Assembly: GCA_937958475.1 (NCBI GenBank)
Contig: CALFXR010000167.1
Coordinates: 1 to 40,532, forward strand
From: an uncultured Mesorhizobium sp.
GTDB taxonomy: Bacteria > Pseudomonadota > Alphaproteobacteria > Rhizobiales > Rhizobiaceae
Direction: 5' to 3'
DNA length: 40,532 nucleotides
This document shows, one piece after another, positions 1 through 8,047 of this stretch (position 1 is the first letter of the stretch; every line of letters starts with the position of its first letter). A model generated the notes under the pieces. The model saw only the letters and a program-made list of their open reading frames with translations. It made no database searches and was not told where the DNA came from. A program made the position numbers and the translations under genes.

Positions 1-779
1 AGTTCCGCGACCGCCGCTTCCAGGGCGTCGAGCCTGGGGGCGAGCTGGGCCGCGGCCGCATCGCCGCCGGCGCCACCCGATTCGACCGTGTTCTTCAGCG
101 CGGCGAGATCGGCAGAAAGCGTCTCGACCGTCGCCGACAGCGTGCCGACGGCAGTGTTCGAATCGCCCAGCGCCTTGCGCAGCTCTTCGACGCCTGCGGC
201 AGCCGAGCCGTCGCCGAGCCCGGCGACCTGCTGCTTCAAGCCGTCGATTTCCGCCTTCAGCGAGGCGACGGCGGCGCCTTCGCCCGTCGAAGCACCCGGG
301 GACGGGATCAGGCCCGCATACTGGAGCGCGCCGGCGCCGGCGAGCGCGATGACGCCGCCGATCAGCCCGGCGGCAACCGCCGAAGCCCGGCCGGGCCGCG
401 TGGCCTGCGGCGCAGGCGCGGCGCGCTCGTCTGCGGGTTGCGGGCGGGCGCGGCCGAAATGCGGGGCGTCCTGCTGCGAAGTCCTGGTCGACATGCGTTC
501 CTCCGATGCCGCGGCGGCAAACGCCGCGTCGGGCGCCTCGACCGCGGCCGGCTCGGGCACGAATTCGGCGGCCCGGGATTCGGCGGCTGCTTCGTCGGCC
601 TGGGCGACGGCATCCTGCGGCGAATCGCTCGCCGTCGATTCGGCGGCCGGTCCCGTCTCGGCGTTCTCGTCCGCCGCAGCGGCTTCTTCCTCGATCCGGC
701 GGACCTCGTCGGGGCCGAGGTCGATCGTGACGGGCTCGCGCTGGGTCCTGGCATGCCGCGTCTTCGGCGTCTTCACCAT
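1..779 (-). CDS. Mic60/mitofilin-like inner membrane protein (COG4223), C-terminus cut by window edge
   Basis: This reading frame runs from an ATG at 779 off the left edge, so about 259 N-terminal residues are visible. A GGAG ribosome site lies about 7 bases upstream. The visible protein has a polar, Ala/Glu/Pro-rich cytoplasmic segment (1-130), one hydrophobic membrane segment (about 133-157), then an Ala/Leu-rich stretch with heptad character that looks like the start of a periplasmic coiled coil (170 onward). This layout matches the alphaproteobacterial COG4223 proteins, bacterial homologues of mitochondrial Mic60, which are usually encoded directly after hemD as here. The diagnostic C-terminal mitofilin signature is outside the window, so the family call rests on architecture and on the hemC-hemD context. 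The family is linked to intracytoplasmic membrane shape and outer-membrane contact. Confidence 0.75.
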   Translation of the reverse strand, partial: MVKTPKTRHARTQREPVTIDLGPDEVRRIEEEAAAADENAETGPAAESTASDSPQDAVAQADEAAAESRAAEFVPEPAAVEAPDAAFAAAASEERMSTRTSQQDAPHFGRARPQPADERAAPAPQATRPGRASAVAAGLIGGVIALAGAGALQYAGLIPSPGASTGEGAAVASLKAEIDGLKQQVAGLGDGSAAAGVEELRKALGDSNTAVGTLSATVETLSADLAALKNTVESGGAGGDAAAAQLAPRLDALEAAVAE

Positions 780-849
780 GGAGAGGCTCCGTGTTGTTCG
801 CTGCGGCCACGCGGTACGCGGTCGGCGTTCGCGTGGATCACTAAAGCTA

Positions 850-1593
850 TCAGCCTCGCGTGAAAAGAGGCGGGGTCAAGGCGGGTTGCCGCAGCAGGTC
901 TAACAGGGCTTGCTCGTTCGGGTTCCCGGCGGTCGCGATTCGCGACGGATCGATTCCTTCCAGCGCGGCCGCGATGCGCGGCGACAGGACGAAGAACCGC
1001 GTCGAGCCGAGCACGTCGCCGACGTCCGGCGCCAGGGCGGCGAGACGTCGCGCCGATTCCGCCGAATGGAGCAGCGCCGCGTCGATCGGCCTTCCGCCAC
1101 TCGCCGCCGCGATGTCACCGGCCGCGACGCCGCTGGGCAAAGTGTCGTAGGTCTCGACCGCGACGACCGCGAGGCCCGCACGTGCCAGCGCCGCCTCGAA
1201 GGCGGGAAGCCGCACCTTGCCGCACAGATAGAGCACTCGGGCGCCGGGGCCGCACCGTGCGGCGACCAGCTGCGCCAGCCCCTCCGCATCGCCGCGCCCG
1301 GCCTGCGGATCGGCAAGACCGGCCTTTCGCGCTGCTGACGCCGTCTCGGAACCGACGACGAAACAGGGTTTCGGCTCAAGCGCGGCCAGCAGCGGCTGCG
1401 CGGCGAAACGCAGGGCGTTGGCGCTGGTCACGGCCACGGCGTCGACAGAGGCGACGTCCGGCAAGGCCGCGGGTTCGAGCGCACGGATCTCGGTGAGCGG
1501 CAGCACGATCGGCTCGAAGCCGAGCGCGGCGAGCCTGCGGCTCGTGGCGTCGGCGCCGGGCTGCGGCCGCGTCACGAGAACGCGACGGCGCAT
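850..1593 (-). CDS. hemD: Uroporphyrinogen-III synthase
   Basis: The 247-residue product fits HemD, which closes and inverts ring D of hydroxymethylbilane to give uroporphyrinogen III, the branch point to heme, siroheme and cobalamin. The N-terminus has the typical VLVTRPQPGA start followed by a region on the modified order of two alternating alpha/beta domains; the family has little absolute sequence conservation, so context carries weight. The ATG at 1593 lies one base after the hemC stop codon, so translation is probably coupled. The stop is at 850-852, and the Mic60-like gene follows 70 bases downstream on the same strand. The cytosolic enzyme uses the product of hemC directly. Confidence 0.93.
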   Translation of the reverse strand: MRRRVLVTRPQPGADATSRRLAALGFEPIVLPLTEIRALEPAALPDVASVDAVAVTSANALRFAAQPLLAALEPKPCFVVGSETASAARKAGLADPQAGRGDAEGLAQLVAARCGPGARVLYLCGKVRLPAFEAALARAGLAVVAVETYDTLPSGVAAGDIAAASGGRPIDAALLHSAESARRLAALAPDVGDVLGSTRFFVLSPRIAAALEGIDPSRIATAGNPNEQALLDLLRQPALTPPLFTRG

Positions 1594-1594
1594 C

Positions 1595-2536
1595 TCAGGA
1601 CCAGCCCTCGAAGAAGCGCGTGCCGGCCTTGGCGCGGACCGCCTCGCCGGCGCGGCGGCCGATCGCCTCGGCCTCGGCCACCGGCCCTTCGCCGGAAATC
1701 TGGTGGGCCTCGCGGCCGTCCGGCGTGACGATCAGCCCCTCGAACGAAATCCTGTCACCGTCGACGCGGGCATGGCCGGCGATCGGCGTGCGGCAGGAGC
1801 CGTCGAGCGAAGCCAGGAACGAGCGCTCGCAGGTGAGCGCCGCCGCCGTCGCCGCGTCGCCGATCGGACGCAACAGCCGGGCCGCCGCCTCGTCGCCTTG
1901 CCGCGCCTCGATGCAGATCGCCCCCTGGCCCGGCGCCGGCGGGAAATCCTCGAGCGGCAGCAGTTCGGTGATGCGTTCGGCGAGCCCCAGCCGCCGCAGG
2001 CCGGCATTGGCGAGCAGGGTGCCGTCGACGGTGCCCTCGTCCAGCTTGCGCAGGCGGGTCTGCACGTTGCCGCGGAACATGACGACCTGGAGGTCGGGCC
2101 GGAGCCGGCGGATCAGCGCCTGGCGGCGGAGCGACGACGAGCCGACCACCGCCCCGTCCGGCAGATCGCGCAGCCGCGCCGCCTTGCCGCCGATGAAGGC
2201 GTCGCGCGGATCCTCGCGCGGCAGGAAGGCGGCGAGTTCCAGCCCGCCGGGAAGTGCCGTCGGCATGTCCTTCGACGAATGAACGGCGATGTCGATGCGG
2301 CCGTCGAGCAGCGCCTCCTCGATCTCCTTGGTGAACAGGCCCTTGCCGCCGGCCTCCGACAGCGGACGGTCCTGGATGCGGTCGCCGCTGGTCGAGATGA
2401 CGACGACGGCAAAAGCCTCTTCCGGCAGCGAATGGGCCGCCATCAGGCGCGTCCGGGTCTCGTGGGCCTGCGCCAGCGCCAGCGCGCTGCCGCGCGTTCC
2501 GATCCTGAAGACGGTTGTTTGCATCGTCGGGTCCAT
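1595..2536 (-). CDS. hemC: Porphobilinogen deaminase (hydroxymethylbilane synthase)
   Basis: HemC polymerises four porphobilinogens into hydroxymethylbilane. Visible family marks are the N-terminal RIGTRGSALALAQ stretch, the HSSKDMPT motif, the GSSSLRRQ segment that holds the cofactor pyrrole, and the dipyrromethane-anchoring cysteine in SLDGSCRTPIAG at residue 248 (E. coli Cys242). Two ATGs compete as start: 2536, with GGGG five bases upstream, and 2524, which gives an N-terminus more like E. coli HemC. I use 2536 with low certainty. The frame is open further upstream to 2602, but that would add a non-conserved basic leader. The gene is divergent from tsaD across about 69 bases that must hold both promoters. 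Confidence 0.97.
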   Translation of the reverse strand: MDPTMQTTVFRIGTRGSALALAQAHETRTRLMAAHSLPEEAFAVVVISTSGDRIQDRPLSEAGGKGLFTKEIEEALLDGRIDIAVHSSKDMPTALPGGLELAAFLPREDPRDAFIGGKAARLRDLPDGAVVGSSSLRRQALIRRLRPDLQVVMFRGNVQTRLRKLDEGTVDGTLLANAGLRRLGLAERITELLPLEDFPPAPGQGAICIEARQGDEAAARLLRPIGDAATAAALTCERSFLASLDGSCRTPIAGHARVDGDRISFEGLIVTPDGREAHQISGEGPVAEAEAIGRRAGEAVRAKAGTRFFEGWS

Positions 2537-2605
2537 GTTAACCCCGCGCCGGGCCGGGGCCTCGTTCCGACCCCTCCTAACGGGGAAAGCGCCGACGGGC
2601 AATCC

Positions 2606-3709
2606 ATGGGCAAGGCTGGCGAACTCAGCGTTCTTGGCATCGAGACGAGCTGCGACGAGACCGCCGCGGCCGTGGTGTCGTGGAGCGCGGATGGCGGACC
2701 GTCGATCCGCTCAAACGTCGTGCTCAGCCAGATCCGCGAGCACGAGGCGTTCGGCGGCGTCGTCCCGGAAATCGCGGCGCGCGCCCATGTCGAGGCCCTC
2801 GACGGCGTCGTCGAGGCGGCCCTGAAGGACGCTGGCGTCTCGCTCGGCGACGTCGACGCGATCGCCGCGACGGCCGGACCGGGCCTCATCGGCGGACTGA
2901 TCGTCGGGCTGATGACGGCGAAGGCGCTCGCCGCCGCCGCCGGCAAGCCGCTGATCGCCGTCAACCATCTGGAAGGTCATGCGCTGACGGGGCGGCTGAC
3001 TGACGGCCTGTCCTTTCCCTACCTGCTGTTGCTCGTCTCCGGCGGCCACACGCAGATCGTGCTGGTGCGCGGCGTCGGCGACTACGAGCGCTGGGCGACG
3101 ACCATCGACGACGCGCTCGGCGAGGCCTTCGACAAGACCGCCAAGCTGATCGGCCTGCCCTATCCCGGCGGCCCCAACGTCGAGAAGTCGGCGGCGCGCG
3201 GCGACGGCGCCCGTTTCCCTCTGCCCCGGCCGATGAAGGGCGAGGCGCGGCCCGATTTTTCGTTTTCGGGCCTGAAGACGGCGGTGCGCCAGGCCGCAAC
3301 GGCGATCGCGCCGCTGTCGCCGACCGACGTCGACGACCTCTGCGCCTCGTTCCAGGAGGCCATCGCCGAGACGCTGGACGACCGCGTCGGCCGCAGCCTC
3401 GACCGCTTCAGGGCGGCCTTTCCCGCCATCGCCGAGCCGGTGCTCGTCGTCGCCGGAGGCGTCGCGGCCAACCGCGCCGTTCGCGCCCGGCTGGAGCGGA
3501 CCTGCTCGAGCCGCGGCTTCCGCTTCGTCGCGCCGCCGCATGTCCTTTGCACCGACAACGGCGCGATGATCGCCTGGGCAGGCATCGAGCGCCTGCGCGC
3601 CGGGCTCGCCGCGGCCGACCCCATGACCATGGCGCCGCGCTCGCGCTGGCCGCTCGACGAGCATGCGGGGCCGCTCATCGGCTCGGGGCGGCGGGGAGCC
3701 AAGGCATGA
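2606..3709 (+). CDS. tsaD: tRNA N6-adenosine threonylcarbamoyltransferase TsaD
   Basis: TsaD, with TsaB and TsaE, transfers the threonylcarbamoyl group onto A37 of ANN-decoding tRNAs (t6A). The 367-residue protein begins with VLGIETSCDETAAAV, the ASKHA nucleotide-binding start of the Kae1/Gcp family. It carries the metal-binding HLEGH motif, the LLVSGGHTQ loop, and a C-terminal VAGGVAANRAVR plus CTDNGAMIAW block typical of the family. The reading frame is open far upstream, but homology begins at the ATG at 2606, which I take as the start. Only a weak ACGGG ribosome site precedes it. The stop overlaps the gpsA start by four bases (ATGA), so the two genes are probably coupled. Its product is the substrate for MtaB, also encoded in this window. 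Confidence 0.97.
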   Translation: MGKAGELSVLGIETSCDETAAAVVSWSADGGPSIRSNVVLSQIREHEAFGGVVPEIAARAHVEALDGVVEAALKDAGVSLGDVDAIAATAGPGLIGGLIVGLMTAKALAAAAGKPLIAVNHLEGHALTGRLTDGLSFPYLLLLVSGGHTQIVLVRGVGDYERWATTIDDALGEAFDKTAKLIGLPYPGGPNVEKSAARGDGARFPLPRPMKGEARPDFSFSGLKTAVRQAATAIAPLSPTDVDDLCASFQEAIAETLDDRVGRSLDRFRAAFPAIAEPVLVVAGGVAANRAVRARLERTCSSRGFRFVAPPHVLCTDNGAMIAWAGIERLRAGLAAADPMTMAPRSRWPLDEHAGPLIGSGRRGAKA

Positions 3710-4692
3710 GCGGCGGACGGTTTTGCGTTCTCGGCGGCGGCGCCTGGGGCACGGCGCTTGCCATGACCGCGCGGCGCGCCGGGCACGAGGTGTCGCTGTG
3801 GGCGCGCGACGCCGCCACGGTCGATGCGATCAATCTGCACCGCGCCAATCCGCGCTACCTGCCGGGCGTCACGATCGATGCGGGCGTCCGGGCGACGACG
3901 GACGCCGCCGAAGCGCTCGCCGGCGCCGGCGAGATCCTCGCCGTGGTTCCCGCGCAGACGCTGCGCGGCGTGCTCGCCGCGGCCGGGCCGCACATCGCGA
4001 CCGGCGCGACGCTGATCCTCTGCGCCAAGGGCATCGAGCGCGCCACCGGGCGGCTGATGACCGAAGTGGTCTCCGACACGCTGCCGGGCGTCGCCACGGC
4101 GGTCCTCTCCGGCCCGAGCTTCGCCACGGATGTGGCGCGGGGCCTGCCGACGGCCGTTGTCGTGGCCTCCGCCGAGCGCGAGCGCGCCGCCCATCTCGCC
4201 CGGCTCCTGTCGGCGCCGGCGTTCCGCTGCTATTCGACCGACGACGTGATCGGCGTCGAGATGGGTGGAGCGCTGAAGAACGTGCTCGCCATCGCCGCCG
4301 GAACCGTCAGCGGCGCGGGGCTTGGCGCCAGCGCCCAGGCGGCGATGGTGACGCGCGGCTTCGTCGAGCTGCGCCGCATGGCCGCCGCCTTCGGCGCCCG
4401 TCCCGAGACCGTCATGGGCCTTTCCGGCTTCGGCGACCTGATGCTGTCGTGCGGTTCGGCGCAGTCGCGCAACTTCGCCTACGGGCTGGCGCTCGGCCGC
4501 GGCTCGGCGCTTGCCGGCCTGCCGCTGGCGGAAGGCGTGCCGACGGCCGAGATCGCCGCCAGCATCGCCGACGAGCGTGGCATCGCCGCGCCGATCATCC
4601 ACGCCGTCCACGACCTGCTCGGCGGTCGCACCACGGTGCGCGAAGCCGTCGCGGCGCTGATGTCGAGGCCGCTGCGCGACGAGGACGAGTGA
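3706..4692 (+). CDS. gpsA: NAD(P)-dependent glycerol-3-phosphate dehydrogenase
   Basis: GpsA reduces dihydroxyacetone phosphate to sn-glycerol 3-phosphate, the backbone precursor of phospholipids. The 328-residue protein starts with the Rossmann motif VLGGGAWGTALA. It has the family blocks CAKGIER, LSGPSFATDVARGLPTAVV, the catalytic lysine in GGALKNVLAIAAG and the substrate-site segment GLSGFGDLMLSC. The ATG at 3706 overlaps the tsaD stop codon. Homology starts exactly there, which excludes the longer open frame beginning at 3547. Downstream, about 100 bases separate it from the EVE gene. Confidence 0.97.
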   Translation: MSGGRFCVLGGGAWGTALAMTARRAGHEVSLWARDAATVDAINLHRANPRYLPGVTIDAGVRATTDAAEALAGAGEILAVVPAQTLRGVLAAAGPHIATGATLILCAKGIERATGRLMTEVVSDTLPGVATAVLSGPSFATDVARGLPTAVVVASAERERAAHLARLLSAPAFRCYSTDDVIGVEMGGALKNVLAIAAGTVSGAGLGASAQAAMVTRGFVELRRMAAAFGARPETVMGLSGFGDLMLSCGSAQSRNFAYGLALGRGSALAGLPLAEGVPTAEIAASIADERGIAAPIIHAVHDLLGGRTTVREAVAALMSRPLRDEDE

Positions 4693-4796
4693 ACCGATGA
4701 GGGACGCATGATCGCCGGAAGCGCCGGGATCGGCGCCAGGAACGGATCTGCAGCAGGCCGGACGACCGACACGCGGCGGCAAAGGGGGACAAGGCG

Positions 4797-5219
4797 GTGA
4801 ATTTCTGGCTCTTCAAGTCCGAGCCCTTCAAGTTCTCCTGGGAGATGCTGAAGGCGAAGGGCGCGGCCGGCTCCGAATGGGACGGCGTGCGCAACTACCA
4901 GGCGCGCAACAACATGCGCGCCATGGCGCTCGGCGACCGCGGTTTCTTCTACCATTCGAACGAAGGTCTCGCCGTCGTCGGCGTGGTCGAGGTCTGCGGC
5001 CTCGTCCATCATGACTCGACCACCGACGACCCGCGCTGGGAATGCGTCGACGTGCGCGCCGCGAAAGACATGCCGCGCCCGGTGTCGCTCCCCGAGATCA
5101 AGGCGAACCCGACGCTCGCCGGCATGGTGCTCGTCAACAATTCGCGCCTGTCGGTGCAGCCGGTGACGGCGGAGGAGTGGCGCGAGATCTGCCGCATGGG
5201 CGGCCTCGCCCCGTCCTGA
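4797..5219 (+). CDS. EVE domain-containing protein
   Basis: The 140-residue protein is a single EVE (PUA-like) domain. Typical marks are the N-terminal FWLFKSEPFKFSWEML, the WDGVRNYQARNNMRAM block that lines the base-binding pocket, and FYHSNEGLAVVGVVEV. EVE domains bind modified bases in DNA or RNA; the substrate of stand-alone copies is not settled. The start is GTG at 4797, preceded by GGGGG nine bases away. The methyltransferase gene begins inside its stop codon (TGATG), so the two are translationally linked. In related genomes this gene also follows tsaD-gpsA, which is consistent with, but does not prove, a role in RNA metabolism. Confidence 0.93.
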   Translation: MNFWLFKSEPFKFSWEMLKAKGAAGSEWDGVRNYQARNNMRAMALGDRGFFYHSNEGLAVVGVVEVCGLVHHDSTTDDPRWECVDVRAAKDMPRPVSLPEIKANPTLAGMVLVNNSRLSVQPVTAEEWREICRMGGLAPS

Positions 5220-5872
5220 TGCCGCTGGACCCGCGCGACTTCGAGGCGTTCATCCGCGCCAACACGGCGCTGGCGCCGCCGCCGCACGTGCCGGAGCTGA
5301 AGCTCTGGCTCGCCGACGAGGCACACGATCTCTGGCTGAAGACCGAGGAGGAGCTGGAGACGATCGGCCTGCCGCCGCCCTTCTGGGCCTTCGCCTGGGC
5401 CGGCGGCCAGGGGCTGGCGCGCTGGCTGCTCGACAATCCGGAAGCGGTGCGCGGCCGGACCGTGCTCGACTTCGCCTCCGGCTCCGGCCTGGTCGGCATC
5501 GCCGCGGCGAAGGCGGGCGCCGGAGCGGTCACCTGCGCCGACATAGACCCGTTCTGCGCCCCGGCGATTGGCCTCAACGCCGCGGCGAACGGCGTCTCCC
5601 TGACCTGTTGCGCCGAAGACCTCGTCGGCGAGGACCGCGGCTGGGACGTCGTGCTGGCCGGCGACGTCTTCTATCAGAAGTCGGTCGCCGATCGGCTGGT
5701 GCCGTGGTTCGAACAGCTCGCCGCGCGCGGCGCCGACGTGCTGGTCGGCGATCCCGGCCGCGCCTACCTGCCGAAGCAGAGGCTGGAAGCGCTCGCCTCA
5801 TACCAGGTTCCAGTCACGCGCTCGCTCGAAGACGCCGAGGTGAAGAAGACGACGGTCTGGCGCTTCGCTTGA
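5219..5872 (+). CDS. Class I SAM methyltransferase, ETFB lysine methyltransferase (METTL20)-like
   Basis: The 217-residue protein has the seven-strand methyltransferase motif I (VLDFASGSGLVGIAAA), an acidic residue after strand 2 (CADIDPFC), and a post-motif segment VVLAGDVFYQKSVADRL. That last segment closely resembles the GD-FY segment of METTL20/ETFBKMT, which methylates lysines of the electron-transfer flavoprotein beta subunit and has bacterial orthologues in Agrobacterium. The older family label is COG3897, predicted nicotinamide N-methyltransferase. The ATG at 5219 shares its A with the EVE stop codon; the longer open frame from 5042 is only the overlapped EVE gene read in another frame. 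The substrate is inferred from the motif, since no etfB lies nearby. Confidence 0.85.
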   Translation: MPLDPRDFEAFIRANTALAPPPHVPELKLWLADEAHDLWLKTEEELETIGLPPPFWAFAWAGGQGLARWLLDNPEAVRGRTVLDFASGSGLVGIAAAKAGAGAVTCADIDPFCAPAIGLNAAANGVSLTCCAEDLVGEDRGWDVVLAGDVFYQKSVADRLVPWFEQLAARGADVLVGDPGRAYLPKQRLEALASYQVPVTRSLEDAEVKKTTVWRFA

Positions 5873-5930
5873 CCGCGGCCGCGGACGGGCGTTCAATCCG
5901 GCCTTCCCCTGGGGCAGGGAGGAGGGAACA

Positions 5931-6347
5931 ATGGATCTCGGTGCGGTCAACATCATGGCGGTCGTGGTCGCGGCGGCCGCCGCCTTCGTCTTCGGCGCGG
6001 TCTACTACGGCACGCTCGGCAAGCCGTGGATGAAGGCGGCACGCGTCGATCCGGCTGCGGCGAAGATGTCGGCGGGCCTGTTCGTCACCAGCTTCGTCGC
6101 GGAACTGATCATGGCTTTCGTGCTCGCGCTGGCGGTCAATGCCTTCGGCATGGGTTCGACGACGCTGGTCGGCGGCCTCGTCACCGGCGCCGTCGTCTGG
6201 CTCGGCTTCATGGCGGCGACGATGGCGGTCAACCACCGCTACCAGGGGTACGGCTGGGACCTGACGGTGATCGACGGGCTGCACTGGCTGGGCGTGGCGA
6301 TCGTCATGGGCGCCGTGATCGGCTGGTTCGGCGGCGCGCCGGCATAG
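5931..6347 (+). CDS. DUF1761 family membrane protein
   Basis: The 138-residue protein has four hydrophobic segments (roughly 5-25, 48-70, 77-97 and 113-133) and the family start pattern in which the first helix is followed by FGAVYYGTLGKPWMKA. The central segment contains FMAATMAVNHRYQGYGWDLTVIDG, characteristic of DUF1761. The function is unknown; the protein is predicted to sit in the inner membrane. A strong ribosome site, GGGAGGAGGG, lies just before the ATG at 5931, 58 bases after the methyltransferase, so it may be either the last gene of that operon or separately expressed. Confidence 0.88.
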   Translation: MDLGAVNIMAVVVAAAAAFVFGAVYYGTLGKPWMKAARVDPAAAKMSAGLFVTSFVAELIMAFVLALAVNAFGMGSTTLVGGLVTGAVVWLGFMAATMAVNHRYQGYGWDLTVIDGLHWLGVAIVMGAVIGWFGGAPA

Positions 6348-6538
6348 CGGCGGGCCGGCGGTCGGGTCCGGGCAAGATACGCCTCATCGCGGAAGACAGG
6401 GCGAACGAGCGGCCGCGCCGGGTTCGTCGGCGACGTGCCGCTCCGTCGCCGGGGTCTTGCGCACGGGACGCGCCGGAACGACTGTGCGCCCGCGCGAATC
6501 GGCGATAGATTGCCGCAGATCTGGGGAGCCTTGCCGAA

Positions 6539-7753
6539 GTGACCGTCCACAAGGGAACCGCCGCGGCGCAGGCGCGATCCGCCGCGCCCGACCGCCCGGG
6601 GCGTGACGACCCCCGTGCCGGCGTCTTTGCCGGCGTCTTTGCCGGCGGCGTCGATGCGGTGGCGGCCGGTGCGATCCTGACCGTCGATCTCGGGGCGCTC
6701 GCAGCCAACTATCGCCTGCTGAGAGACGCGGCCGGCGGCGAGTGCGGCGCCGTCGTCAAGGCCGACGCCTACGGCATCGGCATGGGTCCCGTCGCGGCGG
6801 CGCTGCATGGCGAAGGCTGCCGCCATTTCTTCGTCGGCCATCTCGCCGAGGGTGCGGCGCTGCGCGCAATCCTGCCCGAGGCGTCGATCTATGTGCTCAA
6901 CGGCGTTCCGCCGGGCGCCGAGCGCCAGGCCGATGCGGCCGGCTTGATCCCCGCGCTCAACAGCCCCGACCAGGTCGCCGCCTGGCGCGCGGCGGCGCGG
7001 TCGCTCGGCCGGCGGCTGCCCGGCGCGCTGCAGTTCGATACCGGCATGACCCGTCTCGGCCTGTCGCCGGCGGCGGCCGAAGCCGCGGCGGCGGATGCCG
7101 CGGGGCTGGCGGAGATCGATCTTCGCCTCGTGCTCAGCCATCTCGCCTGCGCCGACGAGCCGCATCATCCGGCCAATGCGGCGCAGGCGGCGCTCTTCGC
7201 GCGGCTCACCGCGCTCTTTCCCGGCGTGCCGCGGTCGCTGGCGAATTCGTCGGGCATCTTCCTCGGGTCACGCTTCCGCAGCGACGTCGCCCGCGCCGGG
7301 GCAGCGCTATACGGCATCAACCCGACACCTGGGGAGACAAATCCGATGCGCGCCGTGGTGCGGGTCGAGGCAAGGGTGATCCAGGCGGCCGATTGCGCCG
7401 CCGGCACCGGCATCGGCTACGGCCACGACTTCCACGCCGACCGGCCCATGCGGCTCGCCACCATCTCGCTCGGCTATGCGGACGGCTGGCCGCGCCGTGC
7501 CCGCGGCAGCGCTTTCCACCGCGGCGTGCGCCTGCCTTTCGTCGGCCGCGTGTCGATGGACAGCATCGTCATAGACGTCTCCGCGCTGCCCGCCGGCGCG
7601 CTCGGCACGGGCGATCTCGTCGAGGTGATCGGCGACAGCCAGACGATCGACGACGTCGCCGGCCTGGCCGGCACCATCGGCTACGAGATCCTCACCGGCC
7701 TGGGCAACCGCTTCCATCGCCGCTGGCTCGATCGAGGGCGGGCGGAACCCTAG
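6539..7753 (+). CDS. alr: Alanine racemase
   Basis: Alr interconverts L- and D-alanine with PLP and supplies D-Ala for peptidoglycan. The PLP lysine is in AVVKADAYGIG (Lys74 of the long form). The second catalytic base, a tyrosine, is in GTGIGYGHDF, and GRVSMDSIVID is the conserved cofactor and dimer segment. The start is uncertain. The GTG at 6539 has a GGGGAG site ten bases upstream and gives 404 residues, but adds about 40 poorly conserved residues that include a 12-base tandem duplication (AGVFAGVFAGG). The in-frame GTG at 6659 would give an N-terminus of normal Alr length, starting just before AILTVDLGALAANYR. Confidence 0.95.
   Translation: MTVHKGTAAAQARSAAPDRPGRDDPRAGVFAGVFAGGVDAVAAGAILTVDLGALAANYRLLRDAAGGECGAVVKADAYGIGMGPVAAALHGEGCRHFFVGHLAEGAALRAILPEASIYVLNGVPPGAERQADAAGLIPALNSPDQVAAWRAAARSLGRRLPGALQFDTGMTRLGLSPAAAEAAAADAAGLAEIDLRLVLSHLACADEPHHPANAAQAALFARLTALFPGVPRSLANSSGIFLGSRFRSDVARAGAALYGINPTPGETNPMRAVVRVEARVIQAADCAAGTGIGYGHDFHADRPMRLATISLGYADGWPRRARGSAFHRGVRLPFVGRVSMDSIVIDVSALPAGALGTGDLVEVIGDSQTIDDVAGLAGTIGYEILTGLGNRFHRRWLDRGRAEP
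6617..6647 (+). repeat. 12-bp tandem repeat in the 5' part of alr
   Basis: The unit GCCGGCGTCTTT is present in two perfect copies (6617-6628 and 6629-6640), followed by the first seven bases of a third. The unit is a multiple of three, so copy changes keep frame. If the upstream GTG start of alr is used, it encodes repeated AGVF in the N-terminal extension; otherwise it lies in the 5' leader. Confidence 0.9.
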
Positions 7754-7798
7754 GCGCCGCCGCGACGTTTCTCTCCGGTCAGAACCGAGGAGAACCCG

Positions 7799-7960
7799 AT
7801 GATCAAATGGATCCTGATACTCTTGATCGTGGCCGCCGTGGCGAGCCTCCTCGGCTTCAATTCGCTCGCCGGGGCCGCTGCCACCGGCGCCAGGGTCCTG
7901 ATCGCCATCGTGCTGATCCTGTTCCTGCTTGCGGTCCTCGGCATCTACGCCATCGCCTAG
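7799..7960 (+). CDS. DUF1328 (YtjA-like) small membrane protein
   Basis: This 53-residue protein is two transmembrane helices joined by a short GFNSLAGAAATGA turn. It matches the pattern of DUF1328/YtjA proteins: a hydrophobic N-terminal helix, the GF-x-x-x-AGAAA motif, then a second hydrophobic helix. The ATG at 7799 has a GAGGAG ribosome site about six bases upstream. It sits 45 bases after alr. In other bacteria members of this family are often stress-induced, but nothing in this sequence shows its regulation. Its function is unknown. Confidence 0.88.
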   Translation: MIKWILILLIVAAVASLLGFNSLAGAAATGARVLIAIVLILFLLAVLGIYAIA

Positions 7961-8047
7961 CCATCGTCTGCTCCGGGGCCGCTCCGCACTGGTAATCGGC
8001 GGGCGTTTCCGCCATATAGCGGCGAAGGAAACCGGATCCGCCGCGCG

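Noticed and set aside
1418..2605. Long open frame in phase with tsaD extending back over hemC and hemD
   Set aside because: It is antisense to two clear genes, a product of high GC content; homology to TsaD starts at 2606.
4708..4800. A 30-codon frame between gpsA and the EVE gene, where I recall some relatives carrying a YciI-like gene
   Set aside because: The short Arg/Gly-rich product has no resemblance to YciI and no other support; the gap is treated as intergenic.
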